Positions 33,720-42,431 are shown, numbered from the stretch's first letter. The stretch is 64,000 nt of DNA from an uncultured Kiritimatiellota bacterium (GCA_934621385.1 CAKTUI010000003.1:30880-94879), one strand, 5' to 3'. Notes: generated by a model not told the origin, from the letters alone. A program made the numbers and translations.

Positions 33720-34883
33720 CTACTTGAGAAATTCCTTCAGTCCGCCGCGTGGAACGGCCGTCATCGCATTCTTCAGCAACTTGAAGAGGATGCCGCGCTC
33801 CGCCGCGCTCATCTCGGCAAGCGACCCCATGCGCCCCGCGAGTTCAATGGCGAGGTTGTCAAACCTGCCGCGCTGGGCCGAATCGTCCTTCGCGTCAAAC
33901 GGATAACTCCCCTCGCGCACCCACGCGCCAATCTTGCCACGCGACTCCGCCTCGGACAGCACGGCAAAATGGGCCTTGAGCACTTTCCGCGCCGCATCGA
34001 GATAGTTGCGCACTTCAGGGTTCAGTTCGTCCATCACCAGCGCATTCTCGGCATTGAGTGCCACAAAGCGCGGCGAAACGAGATAAGCCGTGAAACTCGC
34101 GCCACCCGATCGGATGCCCGCCGGCAGCTCGTGGAGCTGGAAACCGTCCGGCCCGGAGAAGACGAGCCGTCCCGAACCGAGGAACCGCCGCTTCCACTCG
34201 ATAATTTCCAGTTTCGCCTCCGCGCCGCTCTCAATCGTCACCTTGTAGTCCGTCGTCCGCTTCTGCACGATGACCGGTGTCACGGGAATTCCATTGAAGT
34301 AAATCCGAACGTTCGGATAGCTCTTCAGGTAAAGGGCGAACTTGGCGGCAAGCGTCTGGACGACCTCCGCCGCGTTGTAGAGGGAACTGCTGTTCGCCTT
34401 GATGTTCTGAATGAAGACCTCTGTTCCCGTCGCAGGGCCGGGTTGCGGCGTCGAATCCAGTTCAAAGATGCCCGGATTCTCGCAGTCGCCCCAAATTCGA
34501 TAGGAAAGCAACTCCCCGCCAATGCGCACCGTTGTCCGCCATTCGACGAAACCACCAAGGGCAAAAGCCTTGAAACGCCCGCACCCATGCCGCCCGTGCA
34601 ACCGTCGGTGAGCACCGACCGTTTCGGTCCGATTGCGCTTCCAGCTGCCGCCCAGCGACCCGAAGGTCGCGTCCGCCCGCAGGACATCCACGCCCGTCCC
34701 ATCGTCTGAAATCCGTATGGCATCAATCCCGTTGACCTGATTGACGATGAGGTCGACCTTCACCTCATGCGCATCGGCATCAAGCGCATTCCAGATGAGT
34801 TCCTCCAGCGCGAGAATCGGCGAGGATCTGGAAAGGGACGCAATGTAGTCGGCCTGCGCCTGGACAAGAATCTGCTTGCTCAT
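33720..34883 (-). CDS. GHKL (Hsp90/MutL-type) ATPase, possibly shortened
   Basis: 387 residues. The N-terminal Bergerat ATP-binding fold is clear: N-box ALEELIWNALDADAHEV, G1 IRISDDGTGV and G2-like RRLHGRHGCGRFKAFALGG. The remainder is a MutL/Hsp90-like middle domain without a further recognisable module; relatives I recall with this N-terminus are often longer, so the C-terminus may be missing. The ATG overlaps the xseB stop as ATGA, and purN follows after 21 nt. GHKL ATPases of this sort occur in DNA repair and in anti-phage systems. Position next to exonuclease VII favours DNA metabolism, but no function is known. Confidence 0.8.
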   Translation of the reverse strand: MSKQILVQAQADYIASLSRSSPILALEELIWNALDADAHEVKVDLIVNQVNGIDAIRISDDGTGVDVLRADATFGSLGGSWKRNRTETVGAHRRLHGRHGCGRFKAFALGGFVEWRTTVRIGGELLSYRIWGDCENPGIFELDSTPQPGPATGTEVFIQNIKANSSSLYNAAEVVQTLAAKFALYLKSYPNVRIYFNGIPVTPVIVQKRTTDYKVTIESGAEAKLEIIEWKRRFLGSGRLVFSGPDGFQLHELPAGIRSGGASFTAYLVSPRFVALNAENALVMDELNPEVRNYLDAARKVLKAHFAVLSEAESRGKIGAWVREGSYPFDAKDDSAQRGRFDNLAIELAGRMGSLAEMSAAERGILFKLLKNAMTAVPRGGLKEFLK

Positions 34884-35080
34884 GCCTTGAACTCCTCAAC
34901 ATCACCCGCCTTGGTGACTTTCTCAATCCGCTGACGAATCGAGTCGAGATCCTTCGTACAGGAATCAACGAGCTTACGGCCTTCTTCAAAGGCCGCAATC
35001 ATTTCATCAAGCTTCAGTTCGCCCGACTCCATCTTGCCCACCAATTCCTCAAGCCGCTTGAGGTTGTCTTCGAATTTCAT
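34880..35080 (-). CDS. xseB: Exodeoxyribonuclease VII small subunit
   Basis: 66 residues from the ATG at 35080. The family pattern is clear: FEDNLKRLEELVGKMESGEL, then LDEMIAAFEEGRKLVDSC. It binds XseA to make exonuclease VII; xseA is not in the window. A TATAAT lies 10 bp upstream of the ATG, so the leader is about 3 nt or absent. The longer frame to 35161 lies upstream of this promoter and was rejected. Confidence 0.92.
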   Translation of the reverse strand: MKFEDNLKRLEELVGKMESGELKLDEMIAAFEEGRKLVDSCTKDLDSIRQRIEKVTKAGDVEEFKA

Positions 35081-35090
35081 AAGTGCGTGT

Positions 35091-35096
35091 ATTATA
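35091..35096 (-). promoter_or_regulatory. -10 box of xseB operon (near-leaderless)
   Basis: GTGGTATAAT on the minus strand, 10 bp before the xseB ATG, without a Shine-Dalgarno in between. Confidence 0.65.
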
Positions 35097-35263
35097 CCAC
35101 AAACCGCTCGTTCTTGGGCTTGCGCGAAACTTCCGCCCGGCCATCTTGCCTCCTTGCGCAAGATGAAGCACGAAGGCGAAAAAACAGAGCAAGTTCGCCG
35201 CCTCGCGGCAAGTAAAGGCGTGCGGTCAACGAGGTGAGCTCTGCAAAGTTTCGCGGTTTTTGG

Positions 35264-35269
35264 TAAACT
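35264..35269 (+). promoter_or_regulatory. -10 box of GH2 gene
   Basis: TTTTTGGTAAACT (extended -10, TAAACT), ~37 bp upstream of the GH2 ATG; GAGGAGGA provides the ribosome site. The 200 bp before it hold no gene, only a CATCTTGC/GCAAGATG hairpin near 35140. Confidence 0.55.
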
Positions 35270-35305
35270 ATTGCCGTTGTTGGGTTTTGTAGAGGAGGAT
35301 TCGGT

Positions 35306-37204
35306 ATGCTGAAGGAGTTGATTCTGTTGGGCGCGTGTGCCGCGCTGAGTCCGTGTGCGTTGGCCTATCGGCCGGCCCCCGCGCCACTGATGACGCCCTG
35401 GGGCGAAAAGGTGACGCCCGAAAACGCTTGGCGGGATTATCCGCGTCCCCAGATGGTCAGGGACGGTTGGGTGAACCTGAACGGCGAATGGGATTACGCC
35501 ATTACCAGCGTGACGAATACGCCGGGCATCCCCTCGTCCTGGGCCGGGAAGATTCTCGTGCCCTTTGCGTTGGAATCGCCGCTCTCGGGGGTCGGGCGTC
35601 TACTCCAGCCCGATGAGTTCTTGTGGTATCGGCGCACCATCTCCTGTGAAAAGCGTTCGGGTGAGCGCACCCTCCTTCATTTTGGCGCGGTCGACTTCCG
35701 TGCGCAGGTTTTTGTCGGCGGGCGTGAGGTGACGGACATTCCGCACGAGGGGGGCCAGTTGCCGTTTACGCTGGATGTGACGGACTTCCTTGCAGAGGGA
35801 GACAATGAGTTGGTGGTCTGCGTGTGGGACCCAACGGACGAGTTCGTCAATTCCCGTGGCAAGCAGAGCCTGCGCCCGGGCGGCTGCTTCTACACGCGTG
35901 TTTCCGGCATCTGGCAGACGGTGTGGATGGAACGCGTCCCCGAGACGTTCGTCTCCGCCTACAGGGTGACAACAGACATCGACGCGGGAACGGTCTCCTT
36001 CCAGTTCGACGTAACAAGCCCACTGTTTGCAAAGCCCGAGGTCAAGGTCTCTGTTGCGGGAATTGAAGGTGTCACGGAGAACGGCCGCCTGACCCTGAAG
36101 ATGCCCACCGGCTTCAGGCTCTGGAGTCCATCGTCGCCAAATCTCTACGCCTTCGCGGCGGTCTGCGGCTCCGACCATGTGCGTGGCTATTTCGGAATGC
36201 GCAAGATTGAAAAGCGCGTCGACGCGAAGGGCATCCTGCGGTTCCATCTCAACAACGAGCCGGTCTTCATCCTGGGGACGCTGGACCAGGGATGGTGGCC
36301 CGACGGCCTCCTAACACCACCGTCCGAGGAGGCGATGCGTTTTGACATTGAGACATTGAAGGCGTGTGGGTACAATGCGATGCGCAAGCACATCAAGGTC
36401 GAGCCCCTGCGCTACTATTACCTCTGCGACACGCTGGGCATTCTCGTCATTCAGGATATGCCCAGCGGAACGGTCTCCTGGCTGGATCCTCTGAAGGCGA
36501 AGACCTTCCAGCGCTATACCCTGCAACGCGGCGAAATGAAGGGGATGATGGATGCGCTCGGCTCGTCGCCGGCGATTGTCATGTGGTGCCCCTACAACGA
36601 GGGCTGGAGCCAGCCGGGTGAATTCCCGACGCATACGATGCTCGACTTTATCCGCAACTACGACTCGACGCGCCTCGTGAATGGTCCGAGCGGATGCTGG
36701 GACTGGGAGGGCGGCGAATTGTTGCCGACCGGATGGGTTGCCCCCGAGAAGCGTGTGCGCACGAGCCACAAGCCGGCCGATGTCTGCGAAGCGGCGGATG
36801 CCGTTGACTACCACCTTTACCGTGGCCCGGGGATGATCCCGCTCAATCCGCGGCGCGTTTCGTTCCTTGGCGAGTTCGGCGGACTCGGTCATCCCGTTGC
36901 CGACCATCTCTGGAAGAAATCGGAAGGCGGCTGGGGCTATGGTGGGCTGAAGGACACGAAGACCCCCGAGGGACTTGAGCGGACATATGCGGGATTGTTG
37001 GGCAAAGTCGCCGAACTAGCGCGTGACGGACTCGGCGGAGCCATCTACACGCAGACGACGGACGTAGAATTTGAAATCAACGGCCTGATGACTTACGACC
37101 GAAAGGTGCTGAAGTACAAGCCGTCCGTCCTGAAGGCCCTGCACGAGCGTGTACAAGAATCCTTCGCCCAAGCAACTGAGGGGAAACCGGCGGACGGCAA
37201 GTAA
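35306..37204 (+). CDS. Exported glycoside hydrolase family 2 enzyme
   Basis: 632 residues. Signal peptide ~1-20 (MLKELILLGACAALSPCALA). The GH2 sugar-binding jelly-roll follows (VNLNGEWDYAI at ~57, then VPFALESPLSGV), then an immunoglobulin-like domain and a TIM barrel from ~320. Catalytic acid Glu ~431 is in WCPYNEGWSQ and the nucleophile Glu ~522 in FLGEFGGLG. It should act in the periplasm on beta-linked galactosides, mannosides or glucuronides; the substrate cannot be told. Single gene with its own promoter. Confidence 0.92.
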   Translation: MLKELILLGACAALSPCALAYRPAPAPLMTPWGEKVTPENAWRDYPRPQMVRDGWVNLNGEWDYAITSVTNTPGIPSSWAGKILVPFALESPLSGVGRLLQPDEFLWYRRTISCEKRSGERTLLHFGAVDFRAQVFVGGREVTDIPHEGGQLPFTLDVTDFLAEGDNELVVCVWDPTDEFVNSRGKQSLRPGGCFYTRVSGIWQTVWMERVPETFVSAYRVTTDIDAGTVSFQFDVTSPLFAKPEVKVSVAGIEGVTENGRLTLKMPTGFRLWSPSSPNLYAFAAVCGSDHVRGYFGMRKIEKRVDAKGILRFHLNNEPVFILGTLDQGWWPDGLLTPPSEEAMRFDIETLKACGYNAMRKHIKVEPLRYYYLCDTLGILVIQDMPSGTVSWLDPLKAKTFQRYTLQRGEMKGMMDALGSSPAIVMWCPYNEGWSQPGEFPTHTMLDFIRNYDSTRLVNGPSGCWDWEGGELLPTGWVAPEKRVRTSHKPADVCEAADAVDYHLYRGPGMIPLNPRRVSFLGEFGGLGHPVADHLWKKSEGGWGYGGLKDTKTPEGLERTYAGLLGKVAELARDGLGGAIYTQTTDVEFEINGLMTYDRKVLKYKPSVLKALHERVQESFAQATEGKPADGK

Positions 37205-37281
37205 GATTCCATCCGCCGCGTCGCGGCCTGTGGTCGGTCTCTCACCCCTCTCGCGCAAGCCCCCGAACAGGCGGTTTATGG

Positions 37282-37287
37282 TATAAT
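37282..37287 (+). promoter_or_regulatory. -10 box of the purH-wecE operon
   Basis: TTTATGGTATAAT (extended -10), 30 bp upstream of the ATG at 37318; the leader carries AAGGAG. Confidence 0.7.
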
Positions 37288-37317
37288 ACCGACAAATCCA
37301 TTAAGGAGTATCGACAC

Positions 37318-37998
37318 ATGTCGCTGAATATTGTACGAAAGATAGATGATCGCGTTGCCGTGAAGAATGTCCTGATGTCCGTTTCGGACAAGACGGGACT
37401 TGAGACCTTTGTGCCTGCGCTCGTCAAGGCTTGCCCCGGGGTGAAGATCTACTCAACGGGCGGCACCTTCGCAAAAGTAAAGGAGATTCTTGGCGAAAAG
37501 GCTTCGGATACGCTTGTGTCGGTCTCTGACTATACGGGACAGCCCGAGATGCAGGGCGGACTTGTGAAGACGCTGGACTTCAAGATTTACCTCGGACTTC
37601 TTTCCGAGACCTACAATGACGCGCATCAGGCCGACCTGAAGCGCCTTTCGGCGTGTCCGATTGACATGGTTGTCGTGAATCTCTATCCGTTCCGCGAGAC
37701 GGTGGCCAAGCCGGATGTCACGCCCGAGATGGCTCGGACGAACATTGACATTGGCGGTCCCTGCATGGTGCGGGCCTCGGCGAAGAACTACCTGCGCGTT
37801 GCGTCCGTGACGGATCCTCTCGATTATGCCGCGATTGCGGCAGAACTTGCCGCGCATTCGGGGACGATTGGTCTTGATACACGCTTCCGCCTGATGAAGA
37901 AGGCCTTTGCCCACACGGCCGAATACGACACGGCCATTTCGAAGTTCTTTGCAACGCGAACCTGGCAGGAAATCGAGGCAACCTATGAAACTCTTTGA
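37318..37998 (+). CDS. purH: IMP cyclohydrolase (PurH N-terminal half only)
   Basis: 226 residues covering only the MGS-like IMP cyclohydrolase domain of bifunctional PurH: VLMSVSDKTGLETF, IYSTGGTFAKVKEIL, TGQPEMQGGLVKTLDFKIY, VVNLYPFRET and ENIDIGGP-like TNIDIGGPCMVRASAKN. The AICAR formyltransferase domain (~300 residues) is absent, and the next gene is an unrelated acyl-CoA ligase, so the formyl-transfer step must be encoded elsewhere. It closes the purine ring, FAICAR to IMP. AAGGAG and a clear promoter precede it; its 3' end overlaps the ligase gene by 14 nt. Confidence 0.92.
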   Translation: MSLNIVRKIDDRVAVKNVLMSVSDKTGLETFVPALVKACPGVKIYSTGGTFAKVKEILGEKASDTLVSVSDYTGQPEMQGGLVKTLDFKIYLGLLSETYNDAHQADLKRLSACPIDMVVVNLYPFRETVAKPDVTPEMARTNIDIGGPCMVRASAKNYLRVASVTDPLDYAAIAAELAAHSGTIGLDTRFRLMKKAFAHTAEYDTAISKFFATRTWQEIEATYETL

Positions 37999-39460
37999 GG
38001 AATTCAAGCGACTGCGGAAGGAGCATCCGGCGGATGCGGCCTTTCTGCTCACCTCGGGCGACCGGTATCTGCCCATCACCTGGCGACAGTTCACCGATGA
38101 CATTGCAATCATCTCGTGGATTATCGAGAACTATGCGCCGGGTGGGGTCATCGGCCTCATTGGCGAAAACTCCTACGAATGGATGGCGACGCATGCCGCC
38201 TGTCTCTTTTCGGGTGCGACGGTTGTGCCGATTGACGTAAACCTTTCGGCGGACGAAATTGCCGCGCGGCTTCGCACGGTTTCGGCCTCCGTACTCGTCC
38301 ATTCGGCCCTGTATGCCGAGAAGTCGCGAGCTGTCGCGGCGAAGATGCCGGGGCTTGCAACGGGTGGTTTCGGCTCGCGCAAGACGGACTTCTTTCTTGA
38401 GGCCGGCCGCAAGGCGATTGCGTGTGGGCTCAAGACCATCTGGGATCGGGAGTCCGTCGACACGAGCAAGACGTCGATGATCGTCTTTACGAGCGGTACG
38501 ACGGCTGAACCGCGTGGCGCGGAGCAGACGATTCGTGCAATTGAAACATTCATTGAGTGCTGGTCACCGGCCCTGAAGATGGAGTCGGGCAGCCGTTCAC
38601 TGATGCTTCTGCCGCTTTACCACATCTTTGGCATTTGCACGGCGTATGCCATGCTGGCCAGTGGCGTGGCTCTTGGCGTATGCCCGGACTTCCGCCGCAT
38701 TTACGATGCGGTGGAACGTTTCCGCGTGAATTTCATCTTCCTCGTACCGGCACTTGCCGAGATTTTGGCCGCGAAGATCGCCCAGCACGGGCGGAGCGCC
38801 GAGGAGGCGCTCGGTGCGCCGATTGATTGGATTCTGACGGGCGGGGCACCACAGCCACGCCGCACCTTTGAGCGTCTTCAAACGCTGGGTGTCAAGGTCC
38901 TGACTGGATATGGCCTGACGGAAACCGCCGCCGTCTTCTCGGTGGCTCCCTTCGATCAAGATCCGCACGTCGGAAGTGCCGGTCGTGCCGTCCAGCATCC
39001 CGAGGTCGAGACGAAGGTCTCCGAGAGGGGCGAACTGCTGGTGCGCGGTCCGAATGTCATGAAGGGCTATTACCACATGCCCGAAAAGACGGCGTCCGTC
39101 ATCGACAAGGACGGGTGGTTCCACACGGGAGACATCGGGCACATTGACGAGGATGGCTATGTCTGGATTACGGGCCGGGCTTCGCGGACGATTGTTCTCT
39201 CTTCCGGCAAGAAGATTGCGCCGGAGGAACTTGAGGAAAAACTCCTGAGTATGCCGGGTGTCCTTGAGGCCCTGGTGACGGGTGATGGTGCGACGCGCAC
39301 GATTCAGGCCGAGCTTTACGGGTCGGTTCCGGAGGCCTCGCTCAGAAAGTCCGTCGATGCACTAAACCTGATGCTTCCAGTTTACAAGCGAATCTCCAAG
39401 GTCGTCGTCCGGCAGGAGCCATTCCCCCGGACATCGTCCGGCAAGATCAAGACGCACTGA
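37985..39460 (+). CDS. AMP-forming acyl-CoA/acyl-ACP ligase
   Basis: 491 residues from the ATG at 37985 with GAGG 6 nt upstream, inside the end of purH. An ANL-superfamily adenylating enzyme: P-loop MIVFTSGTTAEPRG, YGLTETAAVFS, WFHTGDIGHIDEDGYVWITG, the hinge GRASRTIVLSSGKKI, and the C-terminal catalytic Lys in RTSSGKIKTH, after which the protein ends at once. It should activate a fatty or other carboxylic acid as an adenylate. It is upstream of a glycosyltransferase and wecE, so a role in acylating or lipid-modifying a surface glycan is possible (inference). Confidence 0.9.
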   Translation: MKLFEEFKRLRKEHPADAAFLLTSGDRYLPITWRQFTDDIAIISWIIENYAPGGVIGLIGENSYEWMATHAACLFSGATVVPIDVNLSADEIAARLRTVSASVLVHSALYAEKSRAVAAKMPGLATGGFGSRKTDFFLEAGRKAIACGLKTIWDRESVDTSKTSMIVFTSGTTAEPRGAEQTIRAIETFIECWSPALKMESGSRSLMLLPLYHIFGICTAYAMLASGVALGVCPDFRRIYDAVERFRVNFIFLVPALAEILAAKIAQHGRSAEEALGAPIDWILTGGAPQPRRTFERLQTLGVKVLTGYGLTETAAVFSVAPFDQDPHVGSAGRAVQHPEVETKVSERGELLVRGPNVMKGYYHMPEKTASVIDKDGWFHTGDIGHIDEDGYVWITGRASRTIVLSSGKKIAPEELEEKLLSMPGVLEALVTGDGATRTIQAELYGSVPEASLRKSVDALNLMLPVYKRISKVVVRQEPFPRTSSGKIKTH

Positions 39461-39471
39461 CTGGCTGACGC

Positions 39472-40575
39472 ATGAAGGCCATTCAACTTGTCCCAGCCAT
39501 GGAGGAGGGCGGTGTCGAACGGTACACCGTCCTCCTTAATCGCATCCTGACAGAAGGCGGATGGGAGAATCTCGTTATCTCGGCAGGCGGCAAACTGGCT
39601 GCGGAAATCGAGCGGGATGGCGGTCGTCATCGGGTTCTTGACCTCAAGTCGAAGAATCCGCTGACGTATTTTCTGCGCGCAGCCAAGTTGCGGCGCATCC
39701 TGATTGACGAGAAGCCAGATGTCGTCTGCGCCCATTCACGCGTGCCGGCATGGTTGCTCGTCTGGTCAAGTCGGGGGTTGCCCGTGCGCTGGATGACATA
39801 TGCGCATGGGGCGAATTCAATTTCCCGCTATTCGCGTGTCATGGTTCGTGGCGAACTGACAATGTGCCCTTCAACCTTCATCGCGGACTATTTGACTTCC
39901 GCCTATGGAATCTCGGCGGAGAGGCTGCGCATTGTGCCACACGCGGTGGATTCGACGAGGTTTAATCCGCAGCGTGTTGACCGTGCCGCCGTTGAGCGAT
40001 TTCAGGCGGATTGGAAGATAGGGCCGGACCAGTTTGTCGTGATGGCGATTGGTCGCATCACGCGGCTCAAGGGGTACGACGCGCTTATTCGCGCCATGGC
40101 GCGTGTGAAGTGTCCGGAGTGTAAACTCGTGATCGTCGGCGGGGCTGAACCAAGCAAGGAGTCCTATTTGCAGGAACTGAAGGCTCTCGTCAAGACGCTT
40201 GGGCTGGAAGCGTCGGTCGTCTTCGCGGGGGGGAAGTCGCAGATACCCGAATGCCTTGCCGTGGCAGATGTGCTCGTCTCGGCCAATACTCAGAAGCCTG
40301 AGGCGTTTGGGCTGTCCATGGCCGAGGCACTGATGATGGGCAAGCCGGTCATTGCGAAGGCCTTCGGCGGAGCATTGGATATTGTGCGGGATGGTCGCGA
40401 CGGAATTCTTGTTCCAGTGGAGGATGCGGAAGAACCGAGCGTTGCCTTTGCCGAGGCGATTGACCGTATTCGGGAAATGACATTCGGCGACCTTCGTCAA
40501 GAGGCCCGTAGGCGGTTTGATTTGGATGTCATGGCGCAGAAAACCCGCGCCGTTTATGGAGAGTTCTTGAAATGA
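39472..40575 (+). CDS. Family 4 glycosyltransferase
   Basis: 367 residues, GT-B fold. N-terminal MKAIQLVPAMEEGGVERYTV is the acceptor-side start of GT4 enzymes; the nucleotide-sugar side shows IGRITRLKGYDALIRA, VIVGGAEPSKESY and the EX7E-type EAFGLSMAEALMMGKPVIA. It is 11 nt after the ligase gene and overlaps wecE by 4 nt. Donor and acceptor cannot be told. Confidence 0.9.
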   Translation: MKAIQLVPAMEEGGVERYTVLLNRILTEGGWENLVISAGGKLAAEIERDGGRHRVLDLKSKNPLTYFLRAAKLRRILIDEKPDVVCAHSRVPAWLLVWSSRGLPVRWMTYAHGANSISRYSRVMVRGELTMCPSTFIADYLTSAYGISAERLRIVPHAVDSTRFNPQRVDRAAVERFQADWKIGPDQFVVMAIGRITRLKGYDALIRAMARVKCPECKLVIVGGAEPSKESYLQELKALVKTLGLEASVVFAGGKSQIPECLAVADVLVSANTQKPEAFGLSMAEALMMGKPVIAKAFGGALDIVRDGRDGILVPVEDAEEPSVAFAEAIDRIREMTFGDLRQEARRRFDLDVMAQKTRAVYGEFLK

Positions 40576-41690
40576 TACACTTCAATCGTCCGCATAAGAC
40601 GGGCAAGGAACTTGATTACATCAATCAGGCTATCGCCAATGGAAAGATTTCGGGAAATGGCGAGTTCACGGTTCGCTGCCAGAAGTTCTTTGAGTCGCGC
40701 TACGGTTTTCGCAAGTGTCTGCTGACGACGTCATGCACGGATGCGCTTGAAATGGCGGCCATTCTGACGGGAGTCGGGCCAGGCGATGAGGTAATCGTCC
40801 CTTCCTATACGTTCGTCTCCTCAGCCCTGGCGTTTGTGCGGCAGGGGGCCAAGATTGTCTTTGCCGACAGTCGTTCCGACGAGCCGAACCTGGACGCGGC
40901 AAAAATTGAGTCGCTGATTACGCCGCGCACAAAGGTCATCGTACCCGTGCACTATGCGGGCGTGGCCTGCGACATGGATGCGATTATGGACATTGCGCGG
41001 CGGCATGGACTCCTGGTCGTTGAGGATGCCGCACAGGCCGTGGACTCGTTCTACAAGGGCCGTCCCCTTGGGGCAATTGGACATTTGGCGACATTCTCCT
41101 TTCATGAGACGAAAAACATCATTTCCGGGGAGGGCGGAATGCTGGTCGTGAATGACGATCGCTTCATCCGTCGGGCGGAAATCATTTGGGAAAAAGGGAC
41201 GAATCGCGCTGAGTTCTATCGCGGCGAAGTGAACAAGTACGGGTGGGTCGATACAGGCAGTTCGTTCCTGCCGACCGAAATTGTCTCTGCATTCCTGTGG
41301 GCGCAACTTGAGCATCTGGATGAAATCCAGGCGGAGCGCAAGCGCATTTGGGAACGCTATCATGCCGCATTTCAGGGCGTTTCGGGTGTCAAGACGCCCT
41401 TCGTCCCGTCGTATGCAACGAATAATGCGCACATGTTCTACCTGCTCTTTCCGAATCTTGCCAAGCGGACGGACTTCATTGCACGGATGCGGGCAGAGGA
41501 GATCCTGACGGTTTTCCATTATTTGCCACTTCATTCCTCCGCTTTTTATCACGAGAAGCACGACGGACATGAACTCCCGAACTGCGATCGCTATGCGGAT
41601 ACGCTTGTGAGGCTTCCGCTTTACTACGATTTGGGAGCGGATCAGGATCGGGTGATTTCAACCGCCTTGAAGATTGTGAATTTGATATAA
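40572..41690 (+). CDS. wecE: dTDP-4-dehydro-6-deoxyglucose aminotransferase
   Basis: 372 residues, strongly like E. coli WecE/RffA along its whole length: IHFNRPHKTGKELDYINQAI, GDEVIVPSYTFVSSALAF, the PLP lysine in SFHETKN, EKGTNRAEFYRGEVNKYGW and ILTVFHYLPLHSS. It makes dTDP-4-amino-4,6-dideoxygalactose (Fuc4N precursor) for surface glycans. The partner genes rmlA/rmlB are not in the window. Overlaps the upstream GT4 gene as ATGA; its stop overlaps the -10 box of the next gene. Confidence 0.92.
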   Translation: MIHFNRPHKTGKELDYINQAIANGKISGNGEFTVRCQKFFESRYGFRKCLLTTSCTDALEMAAILTGVGPGDEVIVPSYTFVSSALAFVRQGAKIVFADSRSDEPNLDAAKIESLITPRTKVIVPVHYAGVACDMDAIMDIARRHGLLVVEDAAQAVDSFYKGRPLGAIGHLATFSFHETKNIISGEGGMLVVNDDRFIRRAEIIWEKGTNRAEFYRGEVNKYGWVDTGSSFLPTEIVSAFLWAQLEHLDEIQAERKRIWERYHAAFQGVSGVKTPFVPSYATNNAHMFYLLFPNLAKRTDFIARMRAEEILTVFHYLPLHSSAFYHEKHDGHELPNCDRYADTLVRLPLYYDLGADQDRVISTALKIVNLI

Positions 41691-41691
41691 T
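41686..41691 (+). promoter_or_regulatory. -10 box of the small exported protein gene
   Basis: TTTGATATAAT, overlapping the wecE stop codon, with the ATG ~54 bp downstream behind AAAGGAAAA. Confidence 0.6.
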
Positions 41692-41744
41692 ACGCGGTGT
41701 TACGGTGATGCCGCGCTTAACTGAAAACGAAAGGAAAACAGCAA

Positions 41745-42125
41745 ATGAAGAAGTTGATTATTGCGATGTGCGCAGTGGCGTTGGGCCTTGCGGCTCCGGC
41801 GGCCTGCACATGGGACTGGTGGTTCGGCAATGCGGACAAGGACATCCAGGGATGTGCGCTTGGTCTCGGTTCTGCCAACAAGGATGTTGTCGGTGCCCAG
41901 ATTAGCGTTTGTGCCTCGAAGGCCGAGAACGTGAAGGCGGGCTGCCAGGGTGCAATCGGCTACAGCGAGGTGAAGACCCTCCGCAACGGTGCCCAGTTCG
42001 GCTTCGTTACCAAGGCCGACAAGGCGGCACTCCAGTTCGGTCTCGTCTGCTTCAACAAGGGTGGCTTCCTCCCCTGGTTCGTGTTCTTCAACTTTGACAA
42101 GTCGATGTTTGGCGCGGCCAAGTAA
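41745..42125 (+). CDS. LA_2272-like small exported protein
   Basis: 126 residues. Signal peptide ~1-20 (MKKLIIAMCAVALGLAAPAA), then repeated short beta-like units of the form VVGAQISVCASKAENVKAG, CQGAIGYSEVKTLRNGAQFG and AALQFGLVCFNKGGFLPWFV, ending FFNFDKS. This GxQxG..-type periodicity and the aromatic end resemble LA_2272-type surface repeat proteins, which probably form a short beta solenoid or barrel. Cysteines at the unit ends are unusual. Monocistronic with its own promoter. Confidence 0.7.
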   Translation: MKKLIIAMCAVALGLAAPAACTWDWWFGNADKDIQGCALGLGSANKDVVGAQISVCASKAENVKAGCQGAIGYSEVKTLRNGAQFGFVTKADKAALQFGLVCFNKGGFLPWFVFFNFDKSMFGAAK

Positions 42126-42197
42126 AGGCGAGGCGAATAGCTTGCCAATGGTGCGGACGAAGGGGGCAACCCTCCGTCCGCATTCTGTTTTGGCGTG

Positions 42198-42259
42198 CGC
42201 GATTCGTCATAATAGTGTGCACCATGCCGAGATGGGGCACACTATTATGACGAATCGCG
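42198..42259. repeat. Long perfect inverted repeat (23-bp arms)
   Basis: The arms 42198-42220 and 42237-42259 are perfectly complementary over 23 bp around a 16-nt centre that itself contains CCAT/ATGG. The sequence CATAATAGTGTGCACC at 42208-42223 recurs exactly at 63935-63950. No T-run follows on either strand, so it is not a standard terminator. It lies between the small exported protein gene and the tRNA-Pro promoter. Confidence 0.85.
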
Positions 42260-42286
42260 GTGCACAACAAAAAAAACTTTTCCCCA

Positions 42287-42315
42287 TTGACGCAGGCAGA
42301 GGAAAAGAGTATAAT
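42287..42315 (+). promoter_or_regulatory. Promoter of tRNA-Pro
   Basis: -35 TTGACG (42287-42292), a 17-bp spacer and -10 TATAAT (42310-42315); the mature tRNA starts 40 bp further on, leaving a ~33-nt 5' leader for RNase P. Confidence 0.85.
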
Positions 42316-42354
42316 ACGCGCCGTTTTCCGTTGCTTAGGCGGAAGATATCGTGT

Positions 42355-42431
42355 CGGAGCGTAGCGCAGCCTGGTAGCGCGTTTGCTTCGGGAGCAAAAG
42401 GCCGAGGGTTCAAATCCCTCCGCTCCGACCA
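42355..42431 (+). tRNA. tRNA-Pro (anticodon CGG)
   Basis: A 77-nt tRNA with encoded CCA: acceptor CGGAGCG/CGCTCCG, D arm GCGCAGCCTGGTAGCGC, anticodon stem TTTGC/GCAAA with loop TTCGGGA (anticodon CGG), and T arm GAGGGTTCAAATCCCTC. It closely follows the pattern of E. coli proK. Confidence 0.95.

Noticed and set aside
42198..42259. Rho-independent terminator of the 41745 gene
   Set aside because: The 23-bp hairpin is followed by an A-run, not a T-run, on the plus strand, and lies ~70 bp past the stop; better described as a repeat element.
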